A DNA stretch of 64,000 nt from contig NZ_CP012673.1 of the NCBI RefSeq assembly GCF_002950945.1, positions 12,701,501 through 12,765,500 of the forward strand, written 5' to 3'. The notes below the pieces were generated by a model that saw only the letters and a list, made by a program, of their open reading frames with translations, searched no databases and was not told the origin of the DNA. This DNA comes from Sorangium cellulosum (GTDB lineage Bacteria > Myxococcota_A > Polyangia > Polyangiales > Polyangiaceae). The translations under genes were made by a program, and so were the position numbers. Positions 1-8,190 of this stretch are shown in pieces; position 1 is the stretch's first letter, and each line of letters starts with the position of its first letter.

Positions 1-1649
1 GGAGCTCGCGGCGTCGCTCCGCGCGTTCGTCGCGGGCGAGCCGCGCGCCGGGGTCGCGCAGGGCCGCGCGAGCCAGGCCGCGCGGACCCGGCTCGTCTTC
101 GTGTTCTCCGGGCAAGGATCGCAGTGGATCGGCATGGGCCGCGAGCTGCTCGGCGACGAGCCCGTCTTCCGCGCGGCGCTCGAGGCGTGCGACGCGCTCG
201 TCAGGCAACACGCCGGCTTCTCCCTCCTGGACGAGCTCACGAGCGCGGAGGCGAGCGCTCGCCTCGACCGGACCGACGTCGCGCAGCTGGCGATCTTCGG
301 CGTCCAGGTCGCGCTGTCGGCGCTCCTCGCCTCGAAGGGCGTCACGCCCGACGCGGTGATCGGGCACAGCGTCGGCGAGGTGGCGGCGGCGCACGTCGCG
401 GGGGTCCTGAGCCTGGAGGAGGCGGTCCGGCTCGTGGCGATCCGGGGCCGGCTCATCGAGCGTGGGGCCCGCGCGCGGGGGGGGCGCCATGGCGTCCGTC
501 GGGCTGCCTGCCGCGGAGGCCGCCCGCGCGCTCGAGGGTCACGAGGGCAGGCTCTGCGTCGCGGCGATCAACGACCCCGGATCCGTGGTGCTGTCGGGCG
601 AGGCGCGCGCGCTCGCGGAGCTCGTGGCGCGCCTCTCGCAGCAGGGCGTGGCCTGCCGGCGCCTGGACGTCGCGTACGCGTTCCACGCCCCCTTCATGGC
701 GCCGTCCGAGAGCGACCTCGTCGCCGCGATCGGCCCGATCGAGCGGCGGCGCGCGGCGTTGCCGTTCTACAGCGCGGTCACGGGGGCGCGGCTCGCCGGC
801 GCGGAGCTCGACGCGGCGTACTGGGCGCGGAACGTGCGGCAGCCGGTGCAGTTCGCCCGCGCGGTCGAGGCCGCGATCGCGGACCAGCACCGCGCGTTCC
901 TGGAGGTGGCCCCGCGCCCGGTGCTGTCTGGCAGCCTGGAGCAGTGCCTCGCCGCGGCGGGGGTCGAGGGCAGCGCCGTCCCGACGCTGCGCCGGGACAA
1001 GGACGGGCTCTCGTGCCTGATGCAGTCGATCGCGGCGCTGTACGCCTGCGGCTGCGCGGTCGACTTCCGGCGGCTGTACCCGGAGGGTGGTCGCGTCGTT
1101 TCCCTGCCGACCTATCCCTGGCAGCGCCAGCGCTACTGGCTCTCCTCTGCGCCCGGGCGGCGCGGAGGCCGGCCGTCGGCGTCCACGGACGGCGGCGACG
1201 GCGGCGTCGCGCCGGGGGACGCCGCGTCGCTGGGCGACGCGGGCGACGTGCCGGCCGAGGCGGCGGTCCACGCCGACGCGGCGGCGGCGCGCGGCGTGGA
1301 CGCCGCGGCGTGGCTCGCTCGGCTGCGCGCGCTGCCCCCCGAAGCGCGGGCCGCGGAGGTGGAGGCCGCCGTGCGGGCCGACGTGGCCGCGGCGCTGCTC
1401 CTGCCCGAGGCGGCCGAGATCCCCGCGGATTGCCCGCTGCGCGAGCTCGGGATGGATTCGCTGATGGCGGTGAACCTGCGCCACGAGCTCTCGGCGCGCA
1501 CCGGCCAGCCGGTGCCGTCGACGCTCGCGTTCGACTACCCCACCGTGCAGGAGATCGCGCGCTACGTGCTCGACGACCTGCTCCCCGAAGGGCGCGGAGC
1601 GCCCGGTGACGACACCGCAGCGAGCGGCGCCGATGGAGACGTGAGATGA
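1..1649 (+). CDS. Type I polyketide synthase, C-terminal AT-ACP (5' truncated, probable frameshift)
   Basis: This is the last module of a modular polyketide synthase, cut by the window start. The reading frame is open from base 2. An acyltransferase begins with VFVFSGQGSQW; its active-site Ser is in GHSVGE (Ser codon 368-370). The substrate motif reads YAFH (675-686), mixed between malonyl (HAFH) and methylmalonyl (YASH) signatures, so the extender is uncertain. The AT ends in the usual PTYPWQRQRYW. After an Ala/Asp-rich linker comes an acyl carrier domain with GMDSL (phosphopantetheine Ser 1458-1460). No thioesterase, reductase or dehydratase follows. The frame changes by one base within a run of eight G (477-484). 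Removing one G restores the expected GGAMASVGL, so this is either a base-calling error or a real inactivating insertion. The stop overlaps the next start (ATGA). Confidence 0.9.
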
Positions 1650-2326
1650 ACCCGGAGTCTTCGATGAAGATCTATGGAATGCGCGAGAGCACGTGTACGC
1701 AGAAGGTCCTGACAGTCCTCGCCGAGAAGGGGCACGAGGCCGAGCTCGTGGAGGTCAACGTGCTGAAGGGCGAGGACAAGACGCTCCCCGAGCACCTCGC
1801 GCGGCATCCGTTCGGCGAGATCCCGGTGCTCGAGGACGACGGCTTCCTCCTCTACGAGTCGAGGGCGATCATTCGCTACCTCGATCAGCGGCTCCCCGGG
1901 GCTCCCCTCACGCCGGGTGATCTCCGGCAGCGGGCGCTGATGGAGCAGTGGATCAGCATCGAGCAATCGTATTTCAGCGGCCCTGTGTACGACGTGATCC
2001 GGAGCGGCCCCGTCTACAACCTCGTCTGGAGCAGCCCGGGCGCGATCTACTTCCCTCCGCCGCCGGACGAGGCGCTGCTGCAGAAGTCGAAGAGGGACGT
2101 GGCGCGCGCGTTCGAGGTCATGGACGAGACGTTGTCGAGGCAGCCGTACCTCGCCGGCTCGATGTTCTCGCTGGCCGATATCACGCACATGCCTTACATC
2201 AGCTATCTCATCGCCTCCGGGGGCGGCGAGCTCGTGGCGCGCGGCGCCGGCGTGGCCGCCTGGTGGGAGCGCGTCAGCGGGCGCCCGTCGTGGCGCAAGG
2301 TCGGCAAGGTGCTGGGGCAAGCGTGA
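1646..2326 (+). CDS. Glutathione S-transferase-like protein
   Basis: The protein is 226 residues, normal for a cytosolic GST. The N-terminal thioredoxin fold runs from KIYGMRESTCTQKVL through FGEIPVLEDDGFLLYESRAI, which carries the cis-Pro (IPVL) and the ES pair that bind the glutathione gamma-glutamyl group. An all-helical C-terminal half follows, with an N-capping-type LADITHMPY. The ATG overlaps the stop of the PKS gene, so the two should be translationally coupled, and the gene is probably part of the polyketide locus. The role is inferred only: glutathione addition to, or isomerisation of, the product or an intermediate, or self-protection. The catalytic Ser/Cys in RESTC cannot be assigned from sequence alone. 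Confidence 0.85.
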   Translation: MNPESSMKIYGMRESTCTQKVLTVLAEKGHEAELVEVNVLKGEDKTLPEHLARHPFGEIPVLEDDGFLLYESRAIIRYLDQRLPGAPLTPGDLRQRALMEQWISIEQSYFSGPVYDVIRSGPVYNLVWSSPGAIYFPPPPDEALLQKSKRDVARAFEVMDETLSRQPYLAGSMFSLADITHMPYISYLIASGGGELVARGAGVAAWWERVSGRPSWRKVGKVLGQA

Positions 2327-2411
2327 GCGCGCCGCGGCGCCTCGCTTGGTTTGCTTCCGAGACATGGATCCGGCGCCGGGGCGCCATGGCAGCGTGAAAG
2401 GGAGTCTTCCC

Positions 2412-3830
2412 GTGGAGTATGCCGATACACTCATCACACACGCGCACGCGCTGACGATGCGCGGCGACGGCGTGGGCTACCTCGGCGACGGGGCGCTCGC
2501 GGTCAAGGGCGGGCGGATCGCGGCGGTCGGCACGACGGCCGAGCTCTCGTCGCGGTTCCAGGCCCGGGAGACCATCGACGCGACCGGCCACGCCATGCTG
2601 CCGGGGCTCATCGACGCGCACCTGCACTCGCCGGTCAACGTGATCCGCGGCGTGGCGCAGGACGTGGACGGCTGGCTGGAGAAGGCCTTCTGGACCTATT
2701 ACAAACACGTCGACGACGCGGACGCGCTGGCCCGCTCGCGCTTCACGATCCTCGAGGGGATCAAGGGCGGGATCACGACCTTCCTCGACCACGTCGCGCC
2801 CTTCCCCGGCTGGCCCCAGGCGTTCGCGGACGCCGGCGTCCGCGGCCGGCTCGCGGCCTCGATCACCGCGCTCGGCATGGATGCGGCGCTCGACGCGAAG
2901 CGCGACGGCCTCTACCCGCTCGATCCGGAGGTCGGCGGGGACACCGAGGAGACCGTCGCGTTCGCGCGCGAGTGGAACGGCGCGGCGGGCGGGCGGATCA
3001 CCACGTTGCTCGGGCCGGTCGCGCCCGACGTCGTGCTCCGCGAGCACCTCGTCGCGATCAAGCGCGAGGCCGAGCGGGCCGGCCTCATGATCCACATGCA
3101 CGTGGCCCAGGGAGATCGGGAGATCGCGCAGATGCTCGCGCGCCACGGCAAGCGGACGCCGGCGTACCTCGACGAGCTCGGCTACCTCGACGATCAGCTC
3201 ATGGCCGTGCACCTGACCGAGGCGACGCGGGAGGAGACGGAGCTCATGGCGCGCCGCGGCGTGCGCATGGTGCTCTGCTCGAGCGCCATCGGCCTGATCG
3301 ACGGCATCGTGCCTCCGGCGCTCTCCTTCAAGGAGGCGGGCGGCCTGGTGGCGCTCGGCTCGGACAACAGCGCCTGCTCGATGTTCAACGAGATGCGGCT
3401 CACCGCGCTGTTCAACAAGATCGCGCGGCGCGACCCGAAGGTCATGCCGCCGTGGGAGGTGCTGCGCATGGCGACGATCGAGAGCGCGCGCGCGATCGGC
3501 CTGGGGGACGAGATCGGGTCGCTCGAGGTGGGCAAGCAGGCCGACCTCATCCTCGTGGATCTGCGCGATCCGAGCCTCTCGCCGGTGCTCGAGGCGCCGG
3601 TGCGGAACATCGCCCCGAACCTCGTCTATTTCGCCCGCGGCAGCGAGGTGAGGACGGTGATGGTGGCGGGACGGCTGGTGATGCGCGACGGCCGGGTCCT
3701 CACCATGGACGAGCGCGCGGTGCTGGAGGAGGCGCAGGCGTCGGCGGAGGCGATCGCCCGCCGGGTCGTGGCCGACCCGGCGCACGAGGATCTGGCGCTC
3801 GTGGCGGCCACGAGGAGCGGCAAGTTATGA
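2412..3830 (+). CDS. Amidohydrolase-superfamily metal-dependent hydrolase/deaminase
   Basis: This resembles the chlorohydrolase/deaminase branch of the amidohydrolases (TrzN, SAH deaminase, guanine deaminase). Metal ligands expected for the family are visible: DAHLHSP (HxH), HMHVAQ (His) and LGSDNSACS (Asp). The C-terminal beta composite domain contains LEVGKQADLILVDL and ends with VMVAGRLVMRDGRVL, as in this family. The GTG at 2412 is preferred because aaagggag (2397-2404) sits 7 nt upstream and the protein then opens with the typical VEYADTLITHAHALTM. Upstream TTG 2346 and ATG 2364 lack such a site. The stop overlaps the next gene (ATGA). Its position behind the PKS suggests a tailoring role such as deamination or hydrolysis of the product, but the substrate is unknown. 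Confidence 0.85.
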   Translation: MEYADTLITHAHALTMRGDGVGYLGDGALAVKGGRIAAVGTTAELSSRFQARETIDATGHAMLPGLIDAHLHSPVNVIRGVAQDVDGWLEKAFWTYYKHVDDADALARSRFTILEGIKGGITTFLDHVAPFPGWPQAFADAGVRGRLAASITALGMDAALDAKRDGLYPLDPEVGGDTEETVAFAREWNGAAGGRITTLLGPVAPDVVLREHLVAIKREAERAGLMIHMHVAQGDREIAQMLARHGKRTPAYLDELGYLDDQLMAVHLTEATREETELMARRGVRMVLCSSAIGLIDGIVPPALSFKEAGGLVALGSDNSACSMFNEMRLTALFNKIARRDPKVMPPWEVLRMATIESARAIGLGDEIGSLEVGKQADLILVDLRDPSLSPVLEAPVRNIAPNLVYFARGSEVRTVMVAGRLVMRDGRVLTMDERAVLEEAQASAEAIARRVVADPAHEDLALVAATRSGKL

Positions 3831-4528
3831 CGGCCGGAGGGCGGGGCGCCGCTCGGGCGCCGCGCGCCGAGGAGACGAGCCCGGTGAGCGCGCGACAGGC
3901 CACCGTCGAGGACATCGACGCGATCATGCGGGTCGAGGAGGACTGGCCCGAGGACCAGCGCGCGAGCCGGGAGACGATGCTCGTCCGGCTCGGGAAGTTC
4001 CGTGAGGGCTTCTGGGTGTTCGAGCAGGCCGGCGCGATCATCGGCACGCTCACGAGCTGCCCGATTCGGTACGAGCCGAGCGGCCAGAAGGCGTTCAAGA
4101 GCTGGGACGAGGTGACGAACCGCGGCGAGCTCCCGGACATCGATCTGGCCACGGCGAACGCGCTTTATCTCGTGTCCGGCACGCTGAAGAGGGAGGCGCG
4201 GGGAGGCAGGACGTACGCGCTCCTCATCGAGACCCCGGTCGCGCTGGCGGAGCGGCTCGGCCTCGAGTACGTCGTCGCCGGCGCCAAGATCCCCGGCTAC
4301 GACGCCTATTGCCGGCGCCACGGCGAGATCGACGCGCGGGATTACGCGTTCCTGAAGCTGAACGGGAGCTTCGTCGACCCGTTCCTCGAGATGTACAGGG
4401 GATATGGCTTCACCGTCCCCGACCGGGATCACGTCGTCAAGGACTTCTATCCCGACATCCCGAGCCGCAACTACGGGGCGATCGTCGTGCGGAAGCTCGA
4501 TCGCTCGGGCCGACACGACGCGCCCTGA
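3827..4528 (+). CDS. GNAT-family N-acetyltransferase
   Basis: The 233-residue protein has a GNAT layout. An N-terminal segment (SARQATVEDIDAIMRVEEDW) matches the family's first strand and helix. The central strand with following helix reads GRTYALLIETPVALAERLGL, and a C-terminal segment begins FLEMYRGYGF. The pyrophosphate-binding Q/RxxGxG/A loop is weak. ATG 3827 overlaps the amidohydrolase TGA, making this the last gene of a coupled PKS-GST-amidohydrolase-GNAT series. It probably acylates an amine on, or related to, the polyketide, possibly after the hydrolase exposes it; that order is inference. Residues 1-20 (Ala/Arg/Glu-rich) are not conserved-looking, so the true start might lie slightly downstream. 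Confidence 0.75.
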   Translation: MTAGGRGAARAPRAEETSPVSARQATVEDIDAIMRVEEDWPEDQRASRETMLVRLGKFREGFWVFEQAGAIIGTLTSCPIRYEPSGQKAFKSWDEVTNRGELPDIDLATANALYLVSGTLKREARGGRTYALLIETPVALAERLGLEYVVAGAKIPGYDAYCRRHGEIDARDYAFLKLNGSFVDPFLEMYRGYGFTVPDRDHVVKDFYPDIPSRNYGAIVVRKLDRSGRHDAP

Positions 4529-4894
4529 GCGCGAGGGTCGCGGCAGCGGCGGACGGAGCTTGGCGGGCGAGCGCGGCGGTCCGGGCGCCGCAGCGGCGAG
4601 GTGGTCCTCGGGGGTTCCGGCGGGCCTTCGTCCGTGCGCGAAGCGCCGCGCCGGGCCCTGCCCGCGGAGCCCCGCTGGTGGATCAAACCTCCACCAGGTG
4701 AACCGATTAAGTTCAACGACACAGGCAAGCCCTCCCGAGGATGGTTCCAGTCCTCATGTAACATCCCGAAACAACATCGGTTCAGCCAAGGAGCCGAGCG
4801 CTGCGGCGCGGCGGTCCGCCGCTTGCTCACACTGGCTCGCACGCGAGGACAGCCAGCCTTCCCGGGTGGCTGCGCACTTGGAGGACATTCTCTT
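4529..4894. other. Intergenic region between PKS locus and glycosidase
   Basis: This 366-nt stretch has no convincing gene. Its first half is GC-rich. From about 4676 to 4790 it is clearly less GC-rich (for example gattaagttcaacgacac and gtaacatcccgaaacaacat), the kind of composition seen around promoters. No confident -35/-10 pair could be picked. The Shine-Dalgarno ggagga of the downstream gene is at 4880-4885. Confidence 0.4.
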
Positions 4895-6265
4895 ATGTTG
4901 AAGGCAAGTGTAACCTGGGCGCGCGGCGTGCTCCCCTGTACCCTCGCCGTGGCGGCCACGGCCTGCGTCGCGGCGGGCGACGCCGGGGACGACGACGTGG
5001 ACGCCGTGGAGGCTGCCGTGGTCGGCGACCAGTGCCCCGCGCCGAACGGCGGCATCTCGTGGAACGACAGGTACCGCTTCATGTACGGCGTGAACTACGC
5101 CTGGAACCAGTTCGGGGGCGACTTCGGCGGCATCACCCGGTGGAACGTGCGGGGCGTCTCCGCGAGCCAGGCCGATCATGAGGCGAAGCTCGCGGACATG
5201 CGCGCGCACGGCGCGAACGTCATCCGCTGGTGGATGTTCCCCGAGTTCCGGGGAGAGGGTGTCCGCTTCGACGGCTCCGAGACCCCGCTCGGCCTCGGCG
5301 GCACCACCGTGGCGGACCTGCAGAAGGCCCTCGAGCTCGCGGAGCGGCAGGACGTGTACCTGATGCTCTGCCTCTTCTCCTTCGACAACTTCCGGCCGAG
5401 CCACGACACCTCGGGCATCCACATCCCGGGCCTCGCGCCGATCGTCAGGAGCACGAGCAAGCTCGACAGGCTCATCACGAACGTCGTGCGGCCGCTGGCG
5501 CGGGCCGCCGAGGCGAGCCCCTACCGGCACCGGCTGGTCGCGTGGGACGTGATCAACGAGCCGGAGTGGGCGATCAGCGGCCGGAACCCGTACGGCGACC
5601 AGAGCTACACGCCGATGAGCGAGCTCGACGCGGTGAGCCACGCGGAGATGGAGCGCTTCGTCTCGCGCACGACCGACGCGCTCAAGGCCGAGAGCTCCGC
5701 CCTGGTGACGGTCGGCGGCGCGGCGGTGAAGTGGGGCAAGGCGTGGTCGCGGGTCGACATCGACTTCTACCAGTTCCACATCTACGACTGGGTCAACGAG
5801 TGGTGGCCGTACTACCTCTCTCCCGAGGAGCTCGGCGTCGGCGACAAGCCCGTTGTCATGGGCGAGTTCCCGATCGCCAGCCTGAGCGGCGTCCCGTACC
5901 AGGATCTCGTCGAGAGCTTCTACGCGAACGGCTACGCCGGCGCGATGGGGTGGGATTACGGCACCGCGACGGGCGCGCAGCTCGACCAGATGCGCGATTT
6001 CGCGTCGCGGCATGCCTGCGAGACGGATTACTCGGCGGGTTACGGCGAGCTGGTCGGCAGCAGCGGCGGGACGACCACGGGCGGAGGCACCACCTCGGGC
6101 GGCGGGACGACCACGGGCGGAGGCACCACCTCGGGCGGCGGGACCTGCACCGATACGCCGCCCGACAGCCGGTACACCTGCGCTCAGCAGGCGGGGTGGG
6201 GCAAGTGCAGCGAGACCTGGATGCGAGGGTTCTGCGACAGGTCCTGCGGCCGCTGCGGCGGCTAG
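4895..6265 (+). CDS. Secreted GH5-like glycoside hydrolase with C-terminal ShKT-like domain
   Basis: This 456-residue enzyme has three parts. An N-terminal export signal ends in TAC, a possible lipobox (Cys24). A (beta/alpha)8 glycosidase domain covers about residues 45-390. A 36-nt-repeat Gly/Thr linker follows, then a six-cysteine tail (residues 418-456). The acid/base Glu is in WDVINEPEW (Glu222) and the nucleophile in VVMGEFP (Glu324), the GH5/clan-A pattern. MYGVNYAWNQFGGDF and NVIRWWMFPEF are typical of the early strands. The tail has the ShKT spacing, ending GFCDRSCGRCGG. ATG 4895 has ggagga 9 nt upstream. The enzyme probably acts on extracellular beta-glycans such as mannan or cellulose; the substrate cannot be told from motifs. 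An upstream extension to 4601 is open but lacks a signal peptide. Confidence 0.85.
   Translation: MLKASVTWARGVLPCTLAVAATACVAAGDAGDDDVDAVEAAVVGDQCPAPNGGISWNDRYRFMYGVNYAWNQFGGDFGGITRWNVRGVSASQADHEAKLADMRAHGANVIRWWMFPEFRGEGVRFDGSETPLGLGGTTVADLQKALELAERQDVYLMLCLFSFDNFRPSHDTSGIHIPGLAPIVRSTSKLDRLITNVVRPLARAAEASPYRHRLVAWDVINEPEWAISGRNPYGDQSYTPMSELDAVSHAEMERFVSRTTDALKAESSALVTVGGAAVKWGKAWSRVDIDFYQFHIYDWVNEWWPYYLSPEELGVGDKPVVMGEFPIASLSGVPYQDLVESFYANGYAGAMGWDYGTATGAQLDQMRDFASRHACETDYSAGYGELVGSSGGTTTGGGTTSGGGTTTGGGTTSGGGTCTDTPPDSRYTCAQQAGWGKCSETWMRGFCDRSCGRCGG
6065..6144 (+). repeat. 36-nt tandem repeat encoding Gly/Thr linker
   Basis: Two complete 36-nt units (6065-6100 and 6101-6136) and a partial third encode GGTTTGGGTTSG, linking the glycosidase domain to the cysteine-rich tail. 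The unit is a multiple of three, so copy number can change without breaking the frame. Confidence 0.85.
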
Positions 6266-6354
6266 CCTCCTCTCCGCAACCGCTGCTCCCGGGATCGGCC
6301 GCCGCTCTCGCCGCTGTACCGTGCCGCGCGCGTGTGAGAGGATCACGCTCGGCC

Positions 6355-6660
6355 ATGAAGAGGATCAAGCTCAAGCTGCACAGCGACGAATACCACCTCA
6401 GCGCCGTCGGCTACCTGTTCGAGGATCCGGCCCCCGACGTGGATCCAGCCGGCGTGAAGCCGTTCTCGATCCGCAACACCGTGTTCCCTGAGTTCGATCT
6501 GGAGCCCGGCAACTACGTATTCCGCTTCAGGGTGCGGAACGGCGCCGGCAAGTTCCAGATGTTCGCCTTCGACCCCAAGACGAACCAGAGCACCCGCGCG
6601 GACTACGACACGTCGAGCGGCGCCGAGGGCCTCACGTTCAAGTTCAAGGTGACGCCATGA
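6355..6660 (+). CDS. Small conserved-looking protein of unknown function
   Basis: The protein has 101 residues, mostly alternating hydrophobic and charged residues that suggest a beta-sandwich (MKRIKLKLHSDEYHLSAVG, FDLEPGNYVFRFRVRNGAG, GLTFKFKVTP). No signal peptide or known motif is seen. ATG 6355 is the only good start and has only a poor ribosome site (agagga at 6336-6341, rather distant). Its stop overlaps the start of the following exported protein (ATGA), so the two are co-translated and may work together. The composition suggests a carbohydrate- or matrix-facing accessory fold, but no function can be assigned. Confidence 0.7.
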   Translation: MKRIKLKLHSDEYHLSAVGYLFEDPAPDVDPAGVKPFSIRNTVFPEFDLEPGNYVFRFRVRNGAGKFQMFAFDPKTNQSTRADYDTSSGAEGLTFKFKVTP

Positions 6661-7940
6661 GAATGTCCCTGCTGCTGCTGGCCCCCGCAGCGCTGCTCTC
6701 GCTCGTGCTGGCCGCGCCCGCCATGGCCCAGCCCGCGGCGCAGCCGTCCGATCCTGCGCCGCCGGGCGCGCCGCCGCCCGCCGCGCCCGTTCCGCCCACC
6801 GCGGCCGCGCCGGGCGCCCCCGCCACGGCGGCGCCCGGCGCTCCTGCCGCCGCGACCTCCGCGCCGCCGCCGGACGCCGCCGCCGCGGCGCCCGTGCGGC
6901 CCCCGAGCCCTCCCATCGCGCCGATCGCGCCGATCGCGCCGGTCGCGGGCGCGCCGATCGCGCCGGAGGCGACGGGCCGCCAGCTCATCTACCTCGTGCC
7001 CGCCGAGGTCACGGGCCGCTCCGACGGCGGGGCGCTGGCGCGCGTCGGCTTCGGCGTGCTGGCCGGGTTCGGCGAGGTGACCGATCCGACCGGCTGGGAC
7101 GTGAGCACCGTGATCGAGGCCGAGGTCGCGACCCAGAACGGGCTGGCCACGTTGATCGGCTTCAGCGAGGCCAGCGAGACGGACGAGGCGCCGATCGGCA
7201 GCCTGCGCCTGTCCGCCTCGTTCGCGCGGCTCGACTTCCACGGCGAGGGCAGCTCCGCGTACCCGCCGCTGATCCTCTACGCCGGCGGCGCGATCGGCCG
7301 CACGCAGTTCAACTACCTCGCTCCGGGCCCCGCGCGGCGCGACGAGAGCCTGCCGCCGACCTACGTGCCGCGCGAGCTCATCGCCTTGCCGTGGAGCGTC
7401 GGCGCGGCGGCGGTCTACATCGGCGAGGGCGGCTCGAAGCTCGCGCCGACCCTCGAGGGGCAGATCGCGTTCGAGTCGCGCTGGACCGCGTCGGCGGACA
7501 CGCTCTCGTGGTGCGCGCGCGCGGGCGACGTCGCGACCGGCGTCGATCCGATCAACCAGGCGCCCACCTACACCCCGGCGGAGCGCTGCCGGCAGGAGGT
7601 GCTCGGCAGGCCGATCAACAGCCAGGAGCTCACGATCGCGGCGCAGGCCGGGCTCGTCGACAAGGTGGCGAACGCCACGTTCCGCGCCGCGGCCGGCGCG
7701 CGCGTCGCGGTCGCGCTCAACGACGACGCGCCCGCCGACGTCCGCATCGACCTGCGCGCCCCGGTCTACGTCACGCTGGCGCGCGCGCCGGCAGGCACGA
7801 ACTACCGCGGCCTCATCCGGCTGATGCCGGCGCTCAGCATCACCCGGTTCTCGAACGGCGAGCGGGACATCGGCGGCATGCTCGAGATCAGCTTCCTCGG
7901 CCAGCGCGCGATGTTCTCGGACAACTACACCGACCTCTGA
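6657..7940 (+). CDS. Exported outer-membrane-type protein with Ala/Pro-rich N-terminal region
   Basis: The 427-residue protein starts with a clear signal peptide (MRMSLLLLAPAALLSLVLAA, cleavage near AMAQ at about residue 25). A Pro/Ala-rich spacer of about 75 residues follows. The remainder is rich in alternating strands (ARVGFGVLAGFGEVT, GSLRLSASFARLDFHGEG, RGLIRLMPALSITRFSNGE, GGMLEISFLGQRAMFSDNY), as in beta-barrel or periplasmic beta proteins. One Cys pair (SWCARAGDV and AERCRQEV) could form a disulfide. It starts by ATGA overlap with the 101-residue gene. Similar proteins of unknown role are common in myxobacteria; no specific family was recognised. Confidence 0.7.
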   Translation: MRMSLLLLAPAALLSLVLAAPAMAQPAAQPSDPAPPGAPPPAAPVPPTAAAPGAPATAAPGAPAAATSAPPPDAAAAAPVRPPSPPIAPIAPIAPVAGAPIAPEATGRQLIYLVPAEVTGRSDGGALARVGFGVLAGFGEVTDPTGWDVSTVIEAEVATQNGLATLIGFSEASETDEAPIGSLRLSASFARLDFHGEGSSAYPPLILYAGGAIGRTQFNYLAPGPARRDESLPPTYVPRELIALPWSVGAAAVYIGEGGSKLAPTLEGQIAFESRWTASADTLSWCARAGDVATGVDPINQAPTYTPAERCRQEVLGRPINSQELTIAAQAGLVDKVANATFRAAAGARVAVALNDDAPADVRIDLRAPVYVTLARAPAGTNYRGLIRLMPALSITRFSNGERDIGGMLEISFLGQRAMFSDNYTDL

Positions 7941-7969
7941 CCGAGCGGCACAGCTCGGCCTCCTTCGCG

Positions 7970-8027
7970 GCGCGGCCCGCCTTGCCCGCGGCGCGACCCA
8001 GCGCGCGGCCCGCCTTGCCCGCGGCGC
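7970..8027. repeat. Two 25-nt direct repeats, period 33 nt
   Basis: Identical 25-nt copies at 7970-7994 and 8003-8027 lie between two plus-strand genes. On the minus strand the period of 33 nt would encode repeating AAGKAGRA-like peptide, but no credible gene covers it in one frame. It may be a simple duplication or part of a structured intergenic element. Confidence 0.6.
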
Positions 8028-8190
8028 AGGCCGGCCGCGATCGCCTGCTCGAGGGCGCAGGATCTGGACGTCCACACGTCCCGCACTTTCTTGGCCCACC
8101 CCGCCGGCATCCGATACCGACGCACGAGAGCAGCGGTGGTGCACCCGGAAGCACATCGGGTGGACCCGCCGCAAGCGTGACGGAGAAGCG

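Noticed and set aside
7925..8125. Minus-strand frame beginning MRRYRMPAGWAKKVRDVW
   Set aside because: The first 30 residues look protein-like, but the rest dissolves into the 25-nt direct repeats and no ribosome site is clear. Not enough for a gene call.
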